Origin: Eriocheir sinensis
Lineage: Eukaryota > Arthropoda > Malacostraca > Decapoda > Varunidae
Direction of reading: 5' to 3'
Length of the DNA: 64,000 bases
Assembly (NCBI RefSeq): GCF_024679095.1
Contig: NC_066513.1
Location: forward strand, 7,034,041 to 7,098,040
The notes beneath the pieces are model-generated. The model saw only the letters and a list, made by a program, of their open reading frames with translations. It was not told the DNA's origin and searched no databases. Below, in pieces: positions 45,573 through 55,781 of this stretch (position 1 is its first letter; the number at the start of each line of letters is the position of its first letter). The position numbers and the translations under genes are program-made.

Positions 45573-48464
45573 TTACGCTCGTGTGGTCCCGTCTCCGTAT
45601 CTATAATTATCCAACTTTTCCTTGAAACTTTGCACACTCTTCGCCGATACTATTTCTTCACTTAATCTGTTCCAAACCTCTATATTTCTTTGTGGGAAGC
45701 TATATTTCTTTATGTCTCTTGAGCATCTTCCCTTCCTCAACTTTTTACTATGTCCTCTAGTATTCCTGCTGGAAGGTTCCTCTCTTAGTAGCAATTTCTC
45801 GTTATCTACTTCTTCCATTTTACTCAATACCCTATATATTTGTATTAGGTCTCCTCTTTCTCTTCTTTGTTCTAGTGTTGGCAAGTCCATTTCCTTTAGT
45901 CTCTCTTCATATGTCAGTCCCTCCAGTTCTGGAACCATTTTTGTCGCCATCCTCTGTATTCTTTCTAGTTTTACCATGTGTTTCTTCATATGTGGAGACC
46001 ACACTGTTTCCATGTATTCTAGTTTAGGTCTGATCATAGCAGTTATTAATTTTTTATCATTTCTTTGTCCATGTAGTGGAATGCTGTACCTTTATTTCTC
46101 ACCATGTTATATGTATCACCGAAGATCCAATTTATATGACTTCCTGGTTGCATATAATCTTGCATTATTACTCCCAGGTCTCTCTCTTCATTTACTTTCT
46201 TTAATATTTCACCATCTCCCATTTTATATGTCCATTTTGGTCTTTCTACACTTTTTCCCATTTCCATAACATGACATTTCTTCACGTTGAATTTAATTTC
46301 CCATTTCTGACTCCATTTCCAAATCTTGTTTAGGTCTTCTTGCAGCTCCTTGCAGTCTTCACTGTTTCTTATATGTCTTTGCAGTTTAGCATCATCTGCG
46401 AACAGGCTCATGTAGCTGTTTATTCCCTCTGGCATATCATTAATACAGACTAGGAAGAGTACCGGTGCTAAAACCGACCCCTGGGGCACTCCACTTTCCA
46501 CCACTCTCCATTCCGATCTAGTGTCCTTAACCACGGTTCTCATCTCTCTTCCTCTTAAGTAGCTTTCCATCCAGCACTTCATTTTCCCTCTCAATCCTCC
46601 TTTGTTTTCTAGTTTCCACAGCAGTCTTGAATGTGGAACTTTGTCAAATGCCTTCATTAAGTCTAGGTAAGTGCAATCCACCCATCCGTCTCTTTCCTGT
46701 AATTTGTCCGTCACTCTTGAGTAAAAGCTCATCAAGTTTGTCACACATGAGCGGCCTTTCCTAAACCCATATTGATTGTTTGTGATTAAATTATGTTCTT
46801 CTAGAAATCTCATCCATTGTTCTTTTATTAATTTCTCACATATTTTGCATACTACACTGGTCAGAGACACTGGTCTGTAATTTAGGGGTTCTTCCTTTTT
46901 TCCACTTTTGTATATAGGTACCACTTCTGCCCTCTTCCACTCCCTAGGCACTGTGCCAGTTTTAATTGAGCACCTAATGATGTCATATATCGGGCCAACT
47001 AGCTCATTTCTGCATTCTTTAAGCATAAAACCTGAAACTCCATCCGGTCCCACGGCCTTCCCTTCTTCCAATTCCCCCAATAGTTTTTATCTCCTCTTTA
47101 TCTATTTTGACCTCTTCCATATATACATCTAAGTTGTTTTCTTGTGGTTCATTAAATAATGATTCTTTGGTAAACTCTTGCTGGAATTTTTTGTTAAATA
47201 ATTCCGCCATGCCTTTGGGATCCTCAATCTCTACATTCTCTTCAGTCAGTCTTTCAATTGTTTCTCTTGATTTAATTTTTCCATTTATAAATCTATAAAA
47301 TAGTTTAGGTTGTTCTTTACACTTTTCCACAATGTCCTTTTCGTATCGTTTCTCTTCTTCCTTTCTCACTTTCACGTACTCATTTCTCGTTGCCTTAAAG
47401 TCTTCTCTGTTTCTTTGATTTTTGTTTCTTTTTAATCTTGACCACGCTTTGTCTCTCTTTTCTTTTGCCTTTGCACATCTTGCATTAAACCAGTCCTTTT
47501 TAGCCCTCTCCCTCGGTCTGTATTTTGGTACGAACTTCATAACACCTGTGTTGTACGCCCTCATGAAAATATCATATTTTCCTTGAACTTCACTTGTACT
47601 CATTAACTCTTCCCAATCCATTTCACCAAAAAACTTCTTGAGGTTTTCCACCCCTGCTTTCCTATAGTTTAATCTATTGCTTCTATCAGTCTCGTCTTGT
47701 TCTCTTCCTTCCTCCTCCATTTACATCTCTATGAGCACATGATCACTTTTTCCCAGGGGGCAATCATACCTCAATTCATCCTTCACGTGAATTTCTCTTG
47801 TCAACACCAAATCCAGTCTTGCCGGTTCATCGTCTCTTCTATATCTAGTGCTTTCCTTCACCCTTTGTATCATAAAATTTTCCATCATTAAATTCAAGAA
47901 TCTATTCCCCCATGCCACATCACTTCCATTGCTCTCAAACCTCTCCCAGTCAACCTCTTTGCAATTGAAATCGCCAACTAGTATTACTCCTTTGTTTGCC
48001 TTAAGTAATCTCCTCAAACTCTGTATGGTGTCATCAATCATGTTTTCATAATCTTCTTTACTCCATGATGTAGTTTTTGGTGGTACATATGTTACTGCAA
48101 TCATCATCCTTTCTCTATTCTTGTTTTCCAAGCTTACACTCACTATCTCTGCTTTTCCCTCTCCATATTCTATTGATTTTACTAATAACTCTTTCTTTAT
48201 CATTATCACCACTCCTCCTCTGCCTCTGCCCATTCTATCCTTCCTCCACACACTGTATCTTCCATCTAATTCAATTTGGATGTTTTCTTTTAGTTTAGTT
48301 TCAGTTAGGCAAACTATCATGGGATCCCTCTCTTTTAGATAATCTTGCAGCTCTATTTTACTAGAGATCAACCCATCTACATTTGTGTACATTATTCTTA
48401 TTCCCCTCTCTGTATCTTTCTTATCTAGTTTTTGCTCCCCTGTCTCTTCTCCCTTATGAACCAT
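45573..48464 (-). pseudogene. B1 ORF2 (endonuclease plus RT), nearly intact
   Basis: It begins with Met at 48464 and IRIMYTNVDGLISSKIELQD. Endonuclease blocks are CLTETKLKEN, GGVVIMIKKE, VTYVPPKTTSW, VGDFNCKEVDWE and LGKSDHVLIEM. One stop (47723-47721) separates it from the in-frame linker 47720-47019. A frameshift near 47080 leads to the RT 47080-46046: [62 protein letters not shown] second frameshift near 46045 leads to the C-terminus, ending RYGDGTTRA at 45573. With only three lesions it is the youngest-looking retrotransposon here. ORF2 overlaps ORF1 by 40 bases. Confidence 0.9.
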
Positions 48465-49465
48465 TTCTTGATTCGATCCCCCGAAATTCTCTGAAAAAAT
48501 GCTTCTTTTTCTTCCTCAGATCTTGCGTTATTTTTCACTTTTGTCTCTGCCAGTAATTCATTCCATTTCATCCTTTCTTCTTCATTTCTATTTTTCTTTA
48601 TATATATTTCCTTACATCCTTCCGTTTCCTTTAGTTTAGTTGTTCTATATAGTATGTCTTTGGCTGCCATTTGTGATTTTAGTTTTAACTTAACTGGTCT
48701 AGTTTTCCGTTCAATAAATGGACCCATTCTATAAATCTCGTCTACTTCCTCCTCAATACTCTGCTTTTCTGCATCATTTAGGTTCTTGAGCAGGTCTTTG
48801 ACTGATTTCAGTTCCTCTTTATCCCTTTTTGGTTTATATGTTATATTCTTTTCTTTCATCCCAAAAATAATAGCACTTCTTTTTTTGTCTGCTACTTCTC
48901 TCACTAATTCTTCATTTTTCTTCAGGGCCTTGACAACCTCTTTCTCCACGTCTTCTTTATCCTCCTTCTTTTGCTGTTCTATTACTTCTCTTAGGCTTAC
49001 ATTTGCTTTTTCATTCTCCACTCTCCACGTCTTCACCTCTTCTCTAACTCTTTGTTCTTCTTTGTTTACCAGTTCCTTCAGGTTTTCATTTTCCTTTCTT
49101 ACCACTCCCAAACCTTCCTTCATTGATCTTTCGTACTTTGCTACTTTTTCCTTTAGCTCCTCATTTTCCTTAATCAATTTCTTCTCATTTTCCTCTAGTT
49201 GTTTTATCCTATTTCTCAGGTCGCTGTGGAATACTCTATTCTGCTCTTCTTCCTCATCCCTTCTCTTTACCATGCTGATCCATTTATCCAGTTTTCTTTC
49301 CATCAGTAGCACTCTCTTGTATAATGTCGCCTCATTTCTACAATCCAGAGAACTCAGCTGAAGTACCTCCGCCTCAGCACTCACTTTCGTCCCCGCTGTT
49401 GTTGTCTCCTGCTCTTCCTCTTCTGCTTCTTGGCGTGATCCATCCCTGATCTTCCTCCTTCTCAC
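48425..49465 (-). CDS. B1 ORF1, coiled-coil RNA-binding protein
   Basis: The open frame is 346 codons. An acidic and polar N-terminus (to about residue 50) is followed by a long heptad-rich coiled coil (about 51-200, with LEENEKKLIKENEELKEKV). An RNA-recognition-like domain follows (about 203-310, SAIIFGMKEKNIT, RTRPVKL-like and EIYIKKNRNEEE) and a basic tail (KKWFIREKRQ). This trimer-forming layout is that of L1-type ORF1p, which coats element RNA. An alternative start at about 49470 in another frame reads MSEKEEDQGW, so the true N-terminus may be frameshifted. Minus-strand neighbours are the ORF2 downstream and a 180-base 5' leader beginning at (AC)n. Confidence 0.7.
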   Translation of the reverse strand: MRRRKIRDGSRQEAEEEEQETTTAGTKVSAEAEVLQLSSLDCRNEATLYKRVLLMERKLDKWISMVKRRDEEEEQNRVFHSDLRNRIKQLEENEKKLIKENEELKEKVAKYERSMKEGLGVVRKENENLKELVNKEEQRVREEVKTWRVENEKANVSLREVIEQQKKEDKEDVEKEVVKALKKNEELVREVADKKRSAIIFGMKEKNITYKPKRDKEELKSVKDLLKNLNDAEKQSIEEEVDEIYRMGPFIERKTRPVKLKLKSQMAAKDILYRTTKLKETEGCKEIYIKKNRNEEERMKWNELLAETKVKNNARSEEEKEAFFQRISGDRIKKWFIREKRQGSKN

Positions 49466-49642
49466 TCATCGTACTAAACTGCATCAATGGAGACCCACCG
49501 AACCAACATTAGCGCAGCCCAGGCCTCTGCAACACTACACCGGGTATATTTCCTCCTCTTCAGCTGGCGCTGGTCGAGGATTGGGTCTTTTCAATGGCTC
49601 GGAGAGGAGCGGCCCAGGTGTTTACTCCTCGACGGCTGAACG

Positions 49643-49644
<2 letters not shown>

Positions 49645-49681
<37 letters not shown>
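49645..49681. repeat. (GT)n at the 5' side of B1
   Basis: About 18 units. With 45401-45462 it brackets the near full-length B1 element. Confidence 0.9.
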
Positions 49682-49682
<1 letters not shown>

Positions 49683-49683
<1 letters not shown>

Positions 49684-50040
49684 CATATAATCTAATGGGG
49701 AAGGAGAAAGGGCCGCAGGAAGAGTGATAGTGAGAGATAAGACAAAAGATAAGAGGGTGTGAGAAAGGAGGAAACAAGGGAAATGAATGGAGGAAATGTG
49801 ACGGGAAAAGAAGAGAGAGGTAGGGAGGGTCAGGTAAAGGTGAGGAAAGAGGGGGAGAGAAAGGGTGTGAGTGGGAGGGACTGAGATTAAAAGAGAAAAA
49901 CTGGGAGGGAGGTGAAAGGAAAAGAAGAAAGAAATGAGAGGGAGAAAAATATGGGGACGGAGAGGGAGAAGAAAGAAAGGAAGTGGGGGAGGAGTGAACC
50001 AGGGAAAAGACTAACGGCGCAATAGGCCGCGACGGAAAAA
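49683..50040. other. Purine-rich region with a SINE-like 3' end
   Basis: GA-rich low-complexity sequence resembling the P1 purine block. Near 50012 it has AACGGCGCAATAGGCCGCGA, close to the 3' end of the 37392 SINE. No gene. Confidence 0.4.
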
Positions 50041-50089
50041 TTAAAAATAGGTGGGTGACATAGGTGCTTATTTAGGTGTGTTCCTAATT

Positions 50090-50237
50090 ATGTTGATTTA
50101 TATCGTTTTCATTTTTTAGGCTAGAAAATGCTTATTTTACCACAAAATCCCGCGATAGTGAAATATCCATGATACGATACAATTTAAAAATCCGCGATAC
50201 AGCGATAAGTGAAAAGGGATATGGCAAGGGATTACTG
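50090..50237. mobile_element. Right end of a pogo/Tigger-like element
   Basis: Read inverted, the end is CAGTAATCCCTTGCCATATC followed by CCGCGATACAGCGATAAG-like sequence. TA flanks it inside the tail of the adjacent B' fragment. The other end was not found. Confidence 0.5.
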
Positions 50238-50240
50238 TAT

Positions 50241-50562
50241 TTACCTAGTTGTATTTACATAGTTGTGCCTTATAATCATATTCACATCTTCTTCCACTCC
50301 CACCAAACTCTATTTTTTTACATTTCCCAAGGTTGAATTCCATCTGCCATGTACCACTCCACTCCCATATTTTGTCCAAGTCCCCCTGCAATGCCTCACA
50401 GTCCTTCACATCATTCACTCGTCTCAATAGCTTTGCATCATCTGCAAACAAACTCACAGAGCTGTTCAGTCGGTCCACCATATCATTTATATAAACAGCA
50501 AACATTATTGGCCAGCACCTAACCTTGGGACCCCACTCATCACAGGGCAACCAGTTGGAAAC
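50241..50562 (-). pseudogene. Retrotransposon B' fragment
   Basis: Minus-strand translation gives MFAVYINDMVDRLNSSVS, FADDAKLLRRVNDVKD, and WQMEFNLGKCKKIEF before jumping directly to the 3' terminal ACAACTATGTAAATACAACT. It has a 5' truncation at (AC)n and an internal deletion. Confidence 0.8.

Positions 50563-50564
<2 letters not shown>

Positions 50565-50609
<45 letters not shown>
50565..50609. repeat. (GT)n, host tract in P1(e)
   Basis: About 22 units, with P1 sequence CATGAAATGACCTGACTCTC on the right. Confidence 0.9.
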
Positions 50610-50613
<4 letters not shown>

Positions 50614-51347
50614 CATGAAATGACCTGACTCTCCCTTCTGCTCCTCCCCCCGCCCACCCCCACACCCTTCTAATTTCCCCTTATGTGTGACACACACACC
50701 CGGAAAAGTTGCCGGTTGCCCAAGCTGCCGCCAATGTGGTGGGAAGAAAAAGGCCCAGTGTGACATCAGCTTACAGACAACTGACAACTCGTTCCCGGAT
50801 GGGCGTACGGGCATTGCCAGTAGCCACAACGGTTAGAGGAAAATGGCCAGTGTGACACTGCCTTAAGGCAGTGAGGCCACTGATTGGGTTAGCGCCGGTG
50901 ATGAGGTCATCGGACTCACAGCGAATCACAAGCATGTTTTCGGAGCTCTGCCATCGTAAGGCTTCATCTGTGGTTTTAAAACGACCCGTTCTCTCTTCCT
51001 GTTTTCTTCCTTTTTCCAAGGTACATATTTTGAGATAACGAGGGAGTAAAGGAGGAAAAAAAGTGAGCTCCAGAGGGCAGCATGAGCCAATTATAATAGC
51101 GCCACTATAACCAGTTGCCTGCGCCATGGCGGGCTTGGGGCCGACCATCAGGCCCAGAGGGATAGTCTACCGGCGCCATAGGCCACATGTAAAAAAATAA
51201 ATAAATAAATAAATAAATAAATAAAAACTCCATGGGTCAGAACAAATAAGCGCTTTTTCAGTGTTTTCAATACCTCAAGTTTCGTGATCCTCTAGTTTAG
51301 AGCTATACCTTCAGAACGAAGCGAGCACGAAATTCGAGAGGGTACTG
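50610..51347 (-). mobile_element. P1(e), right part
   Basis: It ends (inverted CAGTACCCTCTCGAATTTCG) at 51347, followed by TA. It carries the GGCAGTGTCACACTGG segment, the TTAA palindrome unfilled (near 50863), and the SINE fragment at 51062-51230 with an (AATA)n tail (51198-51230). The left terminus was not found; C, B1 and B' elements lie in between. Confidence 0.65.
51062..51230 (+). mobile_element. SINE 3' fragment carried inside P1(e)
   Basis: Starts GTGAGCTCCAGAGGGCAGCA and has an A-rich (AAAT)n tail. It is at the same relative site as in P1(b), P1(c) and P1(d). Confidence 0.65.
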
Positions 51348-51349
51348 TA

Positions 51350-52251
51350 CTACTGTAGTCTACTTGCGTTTCCACTCCTTCACTTTTATACGTTACCATC
51401 TTTTCTCTTTCTTTCTTGAACATAGTGTTTGCCACAACAAGTCCCCTGCCCTGACAAAACTCCAATATTTTCTCCCCTTCTCTGTTTCTCTCTCCATAAC
51501 CATACACACCCATTATTTCCTCAAATCCATCTCTACTCTGTCCTATATGACCATTCAAATCTCCTCCAATGAACACCTCATTTCTTAGACCTGCCATCTC
51601 GTCATCCAACTCTCCCCAAAACTCCTCCTTCTCCCTGTCTGTCCTCCCCACCTGAGGGGCATACACAGAGAACACATTGAATAGTTTCCCTCCTATTACT
51701 ATTCTTATTAGCATTATCCTTGATGTTATCATCCTCACTTCTATTACATCCCCTATTAGCTCCTCTCTCACCATCATCCCCACCCCTCCGACTCTCCCCC
51801 CTCCACACTCTCCCCTTTCCACCACATCTTGTACTTTTCTTCCCCACTTCCTATCATACTACTTCCTTCACCCTTAACCCCTAAAGGTCGGCAGGTTTGA
51901 GCATGTACGAGTTTTCCCCCCCACCTGCCTGCTACGCTGTGGGATGGCTGGATGAGTGGAAATCTGCTGCTTTTCACTCTTAATCTACATACTGTACTGA
52001 CTTAAAAACACATCATTACTAACCTTCAAGTCTGCCTCTTTCGAATGAGACCAACCAAAAGTCTCTGCGCTGCGTGTGTGCTGAGATATGACGAGTATTA
52101 TTGGAGTAACTTTCCGTGCTGGAGACCATATGTGTTTGTTCGCGCGGCGTGGCTTTGGTGACGGGCTAGTGCAGGGTGACCTGCTAATACCACCCGCCAC
52201 AAAAAGGTCTCTCAAGGTTTTATCACTCCGCCCCAAACCAAGACGTTTCGA

Positions 52252-52339
<88 letters not shown>

Positions 52340-52735
52340 GGAGAGAGAGCATTGTGTTCGTCGGGCTGAGGGCAGCGCAGCGATCTGAATGCGCTAGAAG
52401 TCGAAAAATCACGTTAACTCATTATCACAAGCAGGCAGAAACTGGCTACCAAGCGGGGTGAGGGCCTATTCGTACACACTAATAAGCAGTGTAGCCAATC
52501 CAGCGAAAAGTTGCTCGGTTGGGCTAGAAATATATAGACGGTATACCACGTCAGCCGACCTTCAAAAACCAGATGGTATACCACGTCAAATGACCTCTAC
52601 GGGTTGACGGTATATCACATCAGCCGACCTTTAGGGGTTAAACTGCACTTCCCTCACACAAATATCAACCTTTCTCCTACCCAGCATCTCCACCACCTCC
52701 CTGCTTCTTTCTTTCATCGTTCCCACATTCACCGT
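51350..52735 (-). pseudogene. RTE-like endonuclease, interrupted
   Basis: On the minus strand it begins near 52735 with VNVGTM-like sequence (SREVVEMLGRRKVDICVRE). It is split by a TTAA MITE (51874-52641) and continues EKYKMWWKGE and GVGMMVREELIGDVIEV. Then come LFNVFSVYAPQVGRTDREKE, FIGGDLNGHIGQ, YGYGERNREGEKILEF and MVTYKSEGVETQVDY. These are the apurinic-type endonuclease motifs of RTE elements (Y-A-P-Q, GDLN-H-G). The frame is cut off at QVDY by P1(e) at 51347. The RT half is not visible here. Confidence 0.8.
51874..52641. mobile_element. TTAA MITE with internal (GA)n
   Basis: Ends are TTAACCCCTAAAGGTCGGCA and, inverted, TTAACCCCTAAAGGTCGGCT. (GA)n lies at 52254-52336. It interrupts the RTE-like endonuclease, whose sequence continues on both sides. 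Confidence 0.85.
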
Positions 52736-52737
52736 CC

Positions 52738-52839
52738 CCAATCTAAAACTAAGTTCGGAGATTTTTCGCACCCCCTGCCCACTCAAGGGCTGCCGGGCAG
52801 GGAGTGCAAAGAATCTCCAGACTTAGTTTAGATTGGGCA
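52738..52839. repeat. Near-perfect hairpin next to the cyclase exon
   Basis: Arms 52738-52781 and 52796-52839 (CCCAATCTAAAACTAAGTTC paired with GACTTAGTTTAGATTGGG) enclose a 14-base loop. It lies about 78 bases into the intron after exon 53094-52917 and at the 5' end of the RTE fragment. Confidence 0.8.
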
Positions 52840-52916
52840 CATGACATCTCTGCAGGAATTTACTTTGCTAATCACTGAGCTCAGGACCTTTAGTGGTGAG
52901 GTAGATCTAACTGTAC

Positions 52917-53094
52917 CTTTGTGCTCTGGACCCTCAGTGGTGACGTAGACCTCTTCTGGCAGGAACCTAAAGGTGGCCTCAGAAACATGCACCTGGCCAG
53001 GCCGCCCTGTTGATTCCATCTCATTGGCTAATGTCACATCATTGGACCACACATCAAATTTGAAGCGCTTTGTGCCCACAATACCACATAGGAC
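52917..53094 (-). CDS. Adenylyl cyclase exon, C1 catalytic domain
   Basis: Minus-strand splice sites are TTGCAG (53100-53095) and GTACAG (52916-52911). The 178-base exon gives VLCGIVGTKRFKFDVWSNDV, TLANEMESTGRPGQVHVSEA and TFRFLPEEVYVTTEGPEHK plus one base. The GIVG-x-x-[RK]-[FW]-x-x-DVWSNDV-x-LAN-x-ME-x-x-G run is diagnostic for the first catalytic domain (C1a) of membrane adenylyl cyclases. The second domain carries a different NxxxR signature. The enzyme makes cyclic AMP. KFKFDVWSND resembles type 9 or Drosophila Ac13E-type enzymes more than type 1/5, but the subtype is not settled. Phase 1 exit matches exon 7950-7850. No upstream exon was found between here and 64000. Confidence 0.85.
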
Positions 53095-53100
53095 CTGCAA

Positions 53101-53640
53101 CATAATGAATATTAATACTGACTATTTGGCTACATAATATTTGGAACTAATCTCCTGAACTAATCCTGATGGAATTCACTGAAGAAACTATGATTGAAAA
53201 TTAGATTGAAAAGGATGTGAATGAAAAAAAGAAAAAGAACATGGCAAGTATCTAGTGGACCTATGAAAAATGTTTGTTTGGACAATAATATTTTTTAACA
53301 ATTTGATGCAGATATATATGCAAGGGAGAGTTAGATATGAAAGAGCAGAAGAGCTTGATAGATATTTTAAAAAAAGTTGAAGATAGATTATAATAGGAAT
53401 GTTCCTGGTCCTTCATTATTGCAGTAATAATGATGAGGAAAAAGAATCTGCCAAAGGGAAGGTTTAAAAAAGAACACAACAAAAAGAAAAATGTAAAAAC
53501 AGTTACATCTCAATTTACGCGAGTATGGTGTTCCTGGTGAGTTCGCATAATGTAAATACTTTTCCATTACTATAATGTCATGTGTGTTACACATCAATCC
53601 CTGTGCATTATCAAACAGAATCAGAATCAGAGTTAAATTT
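53101..53640. other. Upstream intron sequence with an E-like remnant
   Basis: AT-rich, no exon found. At about 53500-53560 a CAGTTACATCTCAATTTACG stretch resembles one end of element E. Confidence 0.4.
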
Positions 53641-54529
53641 ATTTTTGTGTGCGTGTGTTTCTGTGTGTGTGTGTAATTACCTATTTTTATTTACCTATTT
53701 GTGTAATGCGGGGAAAACTGAGAAATCAATAACCTGTAATAACTGATGTGTTGCTCGTGAATTAGGTGGTTACGAACTGCAAGACAGACAGACGAACCAG
53801 ATGTGGAGCTGGTGGCGTGACTACGCCTCGGCCGAAGGTGCCAAATGATCATTAGTTAGTTTTTTCACGGAGGATTGACTAGCAGAATTTTTCACCTGTA
53901 TTGAGTGAGAGAACCAGTTGCTTTGAAACTCTTTCTGAACTGGCGGAACAGGCCAATTGGATGTTAACTAAACCACCGATAAATGCATTCACTAGCCTCT
54001 GGCTAGCCGCAGGCAGAGGAAAGAGGTGAGAAGCCGACTGTGTGAGAGAGTCTCCCTCACACACCGTCTCGACCTCTCCCCCGCAGGTACGTTGAACCCA
54101 GTTCCTAGGCACCAATCTTGTAAGTGTTATCTTGATACAATGTTAAGGTTACTTAAAGAGTTGAATTGACACGCACTGTCTCGACCTCACCCCCACAGGT
54201 TCCCTAGCATACTGAGTGAGCTGGTACCCCACTTGTTGTGTGTCATTATATAGAGTACGTGAACATCCCTTTTGTGTGGGCTTATGATCACCCCTGGTAT
54301 CTTAACCCCACACGAATACCTTGCCCCCAAGCTCATCTTTGTGAACACATATCGATTGGTGGTTGAAGGGATACATTTTATTGTATAATTATGCACCATA
54401 GAAACTTGACTTGGGTAGTTTTTGTTAGCTATGGCCAGGACTCTATATCTATATATATTTTATGAAGTTGTCTGTGATGGGTGGGCCCTTCTGGTGATAG
54501 GAATGATGAGTTGTAACCAGTACTGTAGA
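53641..54529. other. No gene recognised
   Basis: It starts with a degenerate (GT)n and ATTACCTATTTTTATTTACC, like a decayed 3' end of family B read in inverse. Small ORFs show no motif. Two similar blocks (CGACCTCTCCCCCGCAGGT near 54068 and CGACCTCACCCCCACAGGT near 54182) are repeated about 114 bases apart. Confidence 0.35.
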
Positions 54530-54700
54530 GTAACTCGGTAAAAGCTCACTACCATTACCAACAGAATGAGTTGTCAATAGCATTGTTAATTAACTTCAAT
54601 AAGTAAGCTACCATTACCAACAGAATGATGAAGTGTAAATAATATTGTTACTTAACTTCAATAAGCTCGCTACCATTATATACCAACAGAATGTGAATAA
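54530..54700. repeat. Imperfect tandem repeat, unit about 65 bp, three copies
   Basis: Units share TACCATTACCAACAGAATGA and TTAACTTCAATAAG. The third copy is shortened and runs into GAATAAACTTAATC. Confidence 0.65.
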
Positions 54701-54799
54701 ACTTAATCATAATTTAACCTTGTGTTGTGTCACCCTAACTATGAAACTCACTTGATAATAACATATTAAAAACCGAGGATCGAAGCTGAAGGCAACACA

Positions 54800-55719
54800 T
54801 TTGTAATCTACCGAGCCCGAGCTAAGCTCTAACAGTCCCGTCTCCATATCTACATTCATCCAGCCTTTCCTTCATTTGTTGGACACTGCACGCCTCCACC
54901 ACCTCTTCCAGCAAGCTGTTCCATGTGTTAACACTTCTGTGTAGAAAACTATACTTTTTCAAGTCACTCAAACAGGTTCCTTTATTAAGTTTCTTCATAT
55001 GTCCTCTCAGCCCCTGCATTCTCGCAGCTAAGAAGAGATCATCTCTATCCAACTCAAAAAACTTATTTACCAACTTATACAGCGTGATCAGATCTCCTCT
55101 CTCCCTTCTTTGTTCCAGTGTCGTCAAGTCCATCTCCTTCAATCTGTCTTCATACGTCATGTTCAAGAGTTCTGGGACCATTTTAGTTGCAATTCTCTGT
55201 ATCCTTTCCAGATTTCTCATATCCTTCTTTTGTGAGGCAACCCTACAACTGCAGCATATTCAAGCTTTGGTCTTATCAGTGTTGTTATTATTTTCTTCAT
55301 CATTTCTTTGACCATGAAATGGAATGATTCCCTTATATTTTGCATCATCCTGTAGGTTTCTCCAAACAGCCTGTTTATGTGCTTTTCTGGGATAGCACAT
55401 CTTGCATTGTTGCTCCCAAATCTTTTCCTTCATGTACCACCTTTAAGTTTTCTTCTCCCATCCTGTATGTTTTCCTTTGTCTTTTTTTTACTTTTCCCCA
55501 TTTCCATAACATGGCATTTGTTTGCATTAAATTCCATCTCCCATAACTGGCTCCATCTATACACTCTATCCAGGTTTTTTTGCAGTTCTTCACAATCTTC
55601 TTCCATCCTCACTTTTCTTATTAGCTTTGCATCATTTGCAAAAAGGCTCATATAACTTTTTATGCCCTTTGGCATATCGTTTATATATATCATGAACATT
55701 ATTGGTGCCAGAACTGAGC

Positions 55720-55720
<1 letters not shown>
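54800..55720 (-). pseudogene. (AC)n-associated retrotransposon, copy B6
   Basis: Minus-strand order: MFMIYINDMPKGIKSYMSLF, FANDAKLIRKV (FADD mutated to FAND), WEMEFNANKCHVMEMGKSKK, then after a frameshift LERIQRIATKMVPELLNMTY and WNSLLEEVVEACSVQ, ending RYGDGTVRA at 54822. It begins at (AC)n (55721) in the RT palm. The usual 3' tail is truncated after ATTACAA. Confidence 0.85.

Positions 55721-55721
<1 letters not shown>

Positions 55722-55779
<58 letters not shown>
55722..55779. repeat. (GT)n between B6 and B5
   Basis: About 29 units. It is the 5' junction of B6 and the 3' tail of B5 at the same time. Confidence 0.95.

Positions 55780-55781
<2 letters not shown>

Noticed and set aside
48786..49361. 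191-codon Ser/Phe-rich plus-strand ORF
   Set aside because: It is antisense to the coiled-coil ORF1 of B1, and its composition is the shadow of Glu/Lys codons. Similar shadows occur at 45622-46269 and 55662-56234.
53737..54750. A solo LTR of an LTR retrotransposon
   Set aside because: TG...CA ends and a poly(A) signal can be imagined, but no target duplication, PBS or second LTR was found.
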